Source: 2-01-FULL-49-17 sp035549275
GTDB lineage: Bacteria; Patescibacteriota; Minisyncoccia; 2-02-FULL-40-12; GWA2-44-9
Length of the DNA: 8,375 bases
Assembly (NCBI GenBank): GCA_035549275.1
Contig: DASZRH010000027.1
Coordinates: 1-8,375, forward strand
Reading direction: 5' to 3'
Part shown: positions 5,464-8,375 of the stretch, piece by piece
How positions within the stretch are numbered: the first letter of the stretch is position 1
Layout of the letters: each line of letters opens with the position of its first letter
Translations under genes and position numbers: made by a program
The notes under the pieces: generated by a model
What the model saw: the letters and a program-made list of their open reading frames with translations, nothing else
Told to the model about the DNA's origin: nothing
Databases searched by the model: none

Positions 5464-6045
5464 CTACACGAGCTTTAAAACCTTCCACCACGCTTCGATA
5501 TACTCCGCGCGGCGATTTTGATATTTAAGATAATATGCGTGTTCCCAGACATCAAGGCCGATAAGCGGCATCTGTCCCTTCAGATACGGCGAATCCTGGC
5601 GGGAAAATTCCTGCAGCTGCAGCACGCCGGAACCGTCGCGCGACAGCCAGACCCAGCCGGAACCGAACAGTTTGGCTGCCATATCGGTAAATTTCTTTTT
5701 AAAATCATCAATCGAGCCGAATGTTTTAGCGATATCAGCCGCCAGTGACTCGTCTTTTGCATTTGCCGGATCAAGAATCCTCCAGAACAGGGTGTGATTG
5801 GCATGGCCGCCGCCATGATTGCGGATTGCCGCACGATCGGCGTCTTCCACCTTCAATGAGTCCAAATTCTTGAGCAACTCTTCGACAGGCATATCCTGAA
5901 GCTCTGGATATTTCTCAACTGCGGCGTTGAGTTTATCAATATACGCCTGGTGATGCTTGGTGTAGTGAATCTCCATCGTGCGCGCGTCAATATACGGCTC
6001 GAGCGCATCATACGCGTACGGTAACTTCGGTAATTCGTATTTCAT
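5464..6045 (-). CDS. sodA: Superoxide dismutase, Fe/Mn family, Mn-type signature
   Basis: 193 aa, full length for the family. It converts superoxide to hydrogen peroxide and oxygen in the cytosol (no signal peptide: starts MKYELPKLPYAYDALEP). Metal ligands are all visible: His27 in EIHYTKHH, His84 in GGGHANHTLFW, and Asp165 and His169 in DVWEHAYYLKYQNRR. The outer-sphere pattern is Mn-type: Gly80 where Fe enzymes carry Gln, and Gln150 (RQDSP) where Fe enzymes usually have Ala. The metal is inferred; cambialistic use cannot be excluded. The ATG starts 41 bases after the glutaredoxin stop, and no convincing promoter or Shine-Dalgarno lies in that gap, so cotranscription with grx is likely. The gap holds a modest 6-bp inverted repeat GCGATC/GATCGC (6057-6085, 17-base loop). 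No terminator is seen after the stop, so the message may continue into the 76-aa gene. Confidence 0.95.
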   Translation of the reverse strand: MKYELPKLPYAYDALEPYIDARTMEIHYTKHHQAYIDKLNAAVEKYPELQDMPVEELLKNLDSLKVEDADRAAIRNHGGGHANHTLFWRILDPANAKDESLAADIAKTFGSIDDFKKKFTDMAAKLFGSGWVWLSRDGSGVLQLQEFSRQDSPYLKGQMPLIGLDVWEHAYYLKYQNRRAEYIEAWWKVLKLV

Positions 6046-6086
6046 AAAGTCTTGAAGCGATCAGGGCAAGTGTTTTCCGGATCGCG

Positions 6087-6332
6087 TTAACTTAGTCCCA
6101 GTAATTTATCGATCTTGCCACGATCAAAACCAATGACGATTTTGCCGTCGATATCTATCACCGGCACGCCGAGCTGACCGGACTTGGCGACCATTTCTTT
6201 CTGGCGTTCGCGATCGCCGCCGAAACCAACGTTCACATCCTCGAACGGAATATTCTTGGACTTCAAATATTCCTTGGCCATATGGCAGAAATGACAGGAC
6301 GGGGTTGAGTAGATGGTAATTGAGTGATTCAT
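6087..6332 (-). CDS. Glutaredoxin-like protein, YruB/NrdH type
   Basis: 81 aa, a complete glutaredoxin fold. It performs thiol-disulfide exchange through the CxxC pair Cys13-His-Phe-Cys16 in STPSCHFCHMAKEYL. The conserved cis-Pro is in LGVPVIDIDGK (54-64), and the C-terminus IVIGFDRGKIDKLLG (65-79) is characteristic of the YruB subgroup. The region replacing the glutathione-binding helix is short, so the electron donor may be a thioredoxin reductase rather than glutathione; the TrxB-like protein in this window is a candidate partner (inference). It is the first gene of the minus-strand unit with sod. The -10 element predicts a transcript that begins at or next to the ATG, so it may be translated leaderless. 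It diverges from tgt over 27 bases. Confidence 0.9.
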   Translation of the reverse strand: MNHSITIYSTPSCHFCHMAKEYLKSKNIPFEDVNVGFGGDRERQKEMVAKSGQLGVPVIDIDGKIVIGFDRGKIDKLLGLS

Positions 6333-6348
6333 GAAAGTATTATATCAT
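6320..6348 (+). promoter_or_regulatory. Candidate promoter for tgt
   Basis: -35 TTGAGT (6320-6325), spacer 17, -10 TATCAT (6343-6348). The predicted start is near 6355, about 5 bases before the tgt ATG, again nearly leaderless. It overlaps the grx -10 and the first grx codons, so the two directions should compete. Confidence 0.45.
6339..6347 (-). promoter_or_regulatory. Extended -10 promoter for grx-sod
   Basis: TGATATAAT on the minus strand (6347-6339) is a perfect TATAAT with a TGn extension. Counting from the -10, position +1 falls on about 6332, the A of the grx ATG, which implies a leaderless message. A possible -35 is TTGCAT (6365-6360), but its spacing of 15 is short. Confidence 0.6.
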
Positions 6349-6359
6349 ACCCACGCACG

Positions 6360-7568
6360 ATGCAAGCCCCGAGCTTCAAAATCATCAAAAAAGACTCTAA
6401 AACCAAGGCCCGCCTTGGCGTTTTGCGCACGCCGCATGGGATGATACAAACGCCGGCGTACGTGTTTGTGGGGACCTATGGCCGCTTTCTCCACCTTTCC
6501 CCTGCAGACTTGAAAAAGACCAAGTCCCAGATATTCATCGCCAACACATTCCATCTCTGGAAAAAAGCCGCCGCATCCAAGCTCAAAGAAGGTTTCATTC
6601 ATAAATCTTTCGGCATCAAAATTCCCATCATGACCGACAGCGGCGGTTTTCAGGTTCTTTCCCTCGCCTTTGGTGACAAGCATAAGGTCGGCAAATTCAT
6701 GACGGGTGAGGCAATCATAGATGACAGTTTCCGCCGTACCAAAATCCGGATCACCCAAAAGGGCGTCTACTTCACGTACGACGGCCGCAAAGTTTTTCTC
6801 GGCCCCAAATTATCCATGAAACTTCAGCGCCGAATCGGCGCCGATATTATTTTTGCTTTTGATCATATCACCTCTCCGTTGGACGATTTTGCTTACAACA
6901 AAAAAGCCCTGGAATTAACCAACAAATGGGCCCGAATCTGCGTTGCCGAACACGCTAAGAATCAAAAGAACAAGCGTGCCAAACAAATGCTCTTCGGTAT
7001 TGTCCAGGGTGGCATCTATCCAGAACTCCGCGAACAAAGCTCCCGATATATAGGTTCTCTTCCCTTTGACGGCTTTGGCATCGGCGGTTCATACACCAAA
7101 AAACAAATCTCGGAAATTCTGCAGTGGGTCATTCCTCATCTGCCCGATGAAAAACCCCGGCATTTGCTTGGCGTCGGTAAAGTTGCGGACGTTTTCGAAG
7201 CAATTGATAACGGCATCGATACCTTTGATTGTGTCATCCCAACTCGTGAAGCCCGCCACGGCCGGCTGTATACCCGCAGCGGCCACATGGATATTCGCAA
7301 AGGCAAATACGTCGGCGACTCATCGGTCATTGAAGCCGGCTGCCGCTGTCCGACCTGCGCCAAACGCGTCTCGCGGGATACGATTCGCGTCTTAATCAAA
7401 AGTGAAGACCGCATCCGCAATGCCCGCGGTCAGCGGTTTTGCCTCATGCACAATATGTGGTTTTTCAATAAGCTGCTTGCAGATATTCGCGCTGCAATCA
7501 AAAACGAAACGTATGATACGTTTCGTCATGATGTTCTGAAAGAATTTCATTCTTCCAAACAGAGTTAA
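6360..7568 (+). CDS. tgt: tRNA-guanine transglycosylase (TGT)
   Basis: 402 aa, slightly longer than usual bacterial TGT (about 375). The enzyme swaps guanine-34 in GUN-anticodon tRNAs for a 7-deazaguanine. Visible: MTDSGGFQVLSL (91-102) with Asp93, the acid/base (Zymomonas Asp102); FAFDHI (165-170) with Asp168; GIVQGG (213-218) with Gln216; nucleophile Asp290 in FDCVIPTREARHG; zinc site Cys328, Cys330, Cys333 and His364 (GCRCPTC...CLMHN). Catalysis and zinc binding are therefore intact. Two base-pocket positions differ from the preQ1 enzyme: FDEC becomes FDHI, and IGGLAVGE becomes IGGSYTKK (241-248). An insert of about 20 residues follows SLAF (101-104). The ATG at 6360 was chosen because the earlier in-frame ATG (6324) lies within grx. 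The 3' end converges on the DUF5652-like gene with 3 bases between stops, leaving no room for a terminator. A 10-bp hairpin lies at 7504-7526. Confidence 0.92.
   Translation: MQAPSFKIIKKDSKTKARLGVLRTPHGMIQTPAYVFVGTYGRFLHLSPADLKKTKSQIFIANTFHLWKKAAASKLKEGFIHKSFGIKIPIMTDSGGFQVLSLAFGDKHKVGKFMTGEAIIDDSFRRTKIRITQKGVYFTYDGRKVFLGPKLSMKLQRRIGADIIFAFDHITSPLDDFAYNKKALELTNKWARICVAEHAKNQKNKRAKQMLFGIVQGGIYPELREQSSRYIGSLPFDGFGIGGSYTKKQISEILQWVIPHLPDEKPRHLLGVGKVADVFEAIDNGIDTFDCVIPTREARHGRLYTRSGHMDIRKGKYVGDSSVIEAGCRCPTCAKRVSRDTIRVLIKSEDRIRNARGQRFCLMHNMWFFNKLLADIRAAIKNETYDTFRHDVLKEFHSSKQS
7504..7526. repeat. Perfect 10-bp inverted repeat, 3-base loop, in the 3' end of tgt
   Basis: ACGAAACGTA, loop TGA, TACGTTTCGT. 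It covers tgt residues about 382-389 (NETYDTFR). It lies 40 bases before the stop and has the same tight-loop form as the 13-bp repeats. Confidence 0.75.
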
Positions 7569-7571
7569 CGC

Positions 7572-7925
7572 CTACTTCTGTTCGTGATGATGTTCGGTGT
7601 GATGTTCGTGTTTTTCTTCTTTCACCGGTTCAGCAGGCTTCATCATATCCTCGAGACCCTTCATGGTCACCTTCTTGTTTTCCGAGAAGAAATAGATATA
7701 CAGGATATCAAGAATGCCGAGGGTATTGACCAAGAGCAGCACGACAAACCAGACTTTGTTGCCCAGACGTGCCGATTTCCACAACGCCCAGCCCTTCCAA
7801 AACAACGACCATAGAGCCACTGCCGCAAACAGAATACCGAATCCGAACACTGACGGTCCACTGATGAACGAGTGGCCGCCAAAGTTGCCATAGTACATGA
7901 AACGGAAAAGCATTCGCAGGCCCAT
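7572..7925 (-). CDS. DUF5652-like small membrane protein with histidine-rich tail
   Basis: Up to 117 aa. It has two hydrophobic segments, about 24-46 and 58-80, joined by the WKGWALWKSARLGNKVWF block (43-60), then VNTLGILDILYIYFF (66-80). This pattern matches my memory of DUF5652 proteins, common in Patescibacteria and of unknown function. The C-terminus is cytosolic by the usual loop logic, charged, and ends in a His-rich stretch EEKHEHHTEHHHEQK (103-117) with six histidines, which could bind Zn, Ni or Cu. The start is uncertain. The ATG at 7925 lies inside the 13-bp hairpin after nfo, while ATGs at 7913 (MLFRFMYYGNF) and 7898 lie just past it; 7913 is the most natural if the hairpin blocks ribosomes. 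No Shine-Dalgarno is seen at any of them. It follows nfo on the same strand by 22 bases and converges on tgt. Confidence 0.78.
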   Translation of the reverse strand: MGLRMLFRFMYYGNFGGHSFISGPSVFGFGILFAAVALWSLFWKGWALWKSARLGNKVWFVVLLLVNTLGILDILYIYFFSENKKVTMKGLEDMMKPAEPVKEEKHEHHTEHHHEQK

Positions 7926-7948
7926 CGCCGCCGCAGGCGGCGATGGGC
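7920..7948. repeat. Perfect 13-bp inverted repeat, 3-base loop, at the nfo/DUF5652 junction
   Basis: GCCCATCGCCGCC (7920-7932), loop GCA, then its exact reverse complement (7936-7948). One end touches the nfo stop codon (TAG 7950-7948) and the other covers the first possible ATG of the DUF5652-like gene. No T-tract follows on the minus strand, so it is not a standard terminator of nfo. Confidence 0.9.
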
Positions 7949-8375
7949 TAAGAAACGCTTTTTCTAATGGTTTTTAAGACTGCAATATCTTCGATAACTT
8001 TATCATGCTCGGTTTCTAATATAAAGTCAACCGCAAAATGCTTCATAAGCTGCATGAACCCTTCCCGGCCGATTTTACCCGCGCCGATGTGATCATGCCG
8101 GTCTTTCCGCTCGCCCAGCCCGACTTTGGAATCATTGGCGTGGATCAAACGGATAGATTTTCTGCCGATCGTTTGTTCGATGCTTTTGAGCGTCTTCGCC
8201 ATCGCATCGGCGGTGCGCATGTCATAGCCGCTGGCAAAAGCATGGGCCGAATCAAAGCACACGCCTGCCGCGCCGCTCGCGGCCATGATCGCGGCGACTT
8301 CCTCAAACCGATCGCCGATGACTGCGCCGGCACCGGCCGAAATCTCCAGCAGCAATTCGGCGGATCCCTTGTATC
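7948..8375 (-). CDS. nfo: Endonuclease IV (AP endonuclease, Nfo family), C-terminal part
   Basis: Partial gene: 141 codons up to the TAG stop, with the N-terminal half beyond the right edge. Endonuclease IV cuts the DNA backbone 5' of abasic sites in base-excision repair, using three metal ions (zinc, in E. coli Nfo). The visible ligands in family order are Glu in LLLEISAGAG, Asp and His in CFDSAHAFASGYD, His in IRLIHANDSK, Asp and His in RHDHIGAGKIG (with the preceding D of KDRHDH), and Glu in FILETEHD. The usual LETP is LETE here. The frame is open to the window edge (YKGSAELLLE...), so a TTG codon at 8355 should not be taken as the start. It is followed on the same strand by the DUF5652-like gene. 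Confidence 0.93.
   Translation of the reverse strand, partial: YKGSAELLLEISAGAGAVIGDRFEEVAAIMAASGAAGVCFDSAHAFASGYDMRTADAMAKTLKSIEQTIGRKSIRLIHANDSKVGLGERKDRHDHIGAGKIGREGFMQLMKHFAVDFILETEHDKVIEDIAVLKTIRKSVS

Noticed and set aside
5611..5622. CTGCAGCTGCAG palindrome in sod, and other 10-12-base palindromes (ATCGGCGCCGAT at 6834-6845, TTCGATCGAA at 3904-3913)
   Set aside because: Zero-loop palindromes of this length are common and cannot form a hairpin of the same type; no pattern links them.
6399..6424. AAAA-CCAAGG...CCTTGG-CG-TTTT hairpin at the start of tgt
   Set aside because: The stem is broken by a two-base bulge and the perfect core is only 6-7 bp, within chance expectation. It may belong to the hairpin class but cannot be counted.
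7586..7612. Short tandem repeat GATGTTCG in the 3' end of the DUF5652-like gene
   Set aside because: It is simply the His/Glu codon repetition of the protein tail.
1403..7948. Hairpins as a CRISPR-like or REP-type repeat family
   Set aside because: The arms share no sequence from one copy to the next and are not regularly spaced, so they are neither direct repeats nor REP copies; only their architecture is shared.
7948..8355. TTG at 8355 as the start of nfo
   Set aside because: The frame stays open and homologous to the window edge, and the residues before it belong to the endonuclease IV fold, so the gene is truncated by the window.

Overview
The window (8,375 bases, roughly half G+C) looks like a chromosomal segment of a bacterium from the Candidate Phyla Radiation (Patescibacteria, Parcubacteria-like). 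This is an inference. It rests on tightly packed short operons, a DUF5652-type small membrane protein, a YruB-type glutaredoxin, lineage-divergent forms of RpiB, TrxB and TGT, and very few Shine-Dalgarno sequences. TGA is used as a stop (PMT gene), so the Gracilibacteria-type recoding of TGA does not apply. No tRNA, rRNA, CRISPR array or insertion sequence was seen, and no gap between genes exceeds about 100 bases.

Layout. (1) 1-1897, minus strand: a three-gene operon read as trxB-like flavoprotein, rpiB, then an FAD-linked oxidase cut by the window edge, with 2- and 0-base gaps. (2) 1934-5103, plus strand: a protein O-mannosyltransferase (PMT) family membrane enzyme coupled by an ATGA overlap to an ABC exporter. 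It diverges from trxB over a 36-base promoter gap. (3) 6332-5102, minus strand: glutaredoxin, Mn-type superoxide dismutase, then an unrecognised 76-aa basic protein with its own strong promoter, ending at an intrinsic terminator whose T-tract overlaps the ABC transporter's stop codon. (4) 6360-7568, plus strand: a tRNA-guanine transglycosylase with an atypical base-recognition loop. (5) 8375-7572, minus strand: the C-terminal part of endonuclease IV (nfo), then a DUF5652-like membrane protein with a histidine-rich tail, convergent with tgt.

Functionally, two redox and oxidative-stress units (TrxB-like; Grx plus SOD) and a DNA repair gene (Nfo) flank a probable surface glycosylation/export pair (PMT plus ABC exporter).

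The most unusual signal is structural. Six perfect inverted repeats with stems of 13 bp (five cases) or 20 bp (one case) and loops of only 3-4 bases occur in 8.4 kb, five inside coding sequence and one at a gene junction. Several shorter tight hairpins accompany them. Stem sequences are unrelated to one another, but size and loop are nearly constant. A random sequence of this length should contain far fewer than one. This points to a hairpin-forming element class or to a palindrome-perfecting mutational process in this lineage.
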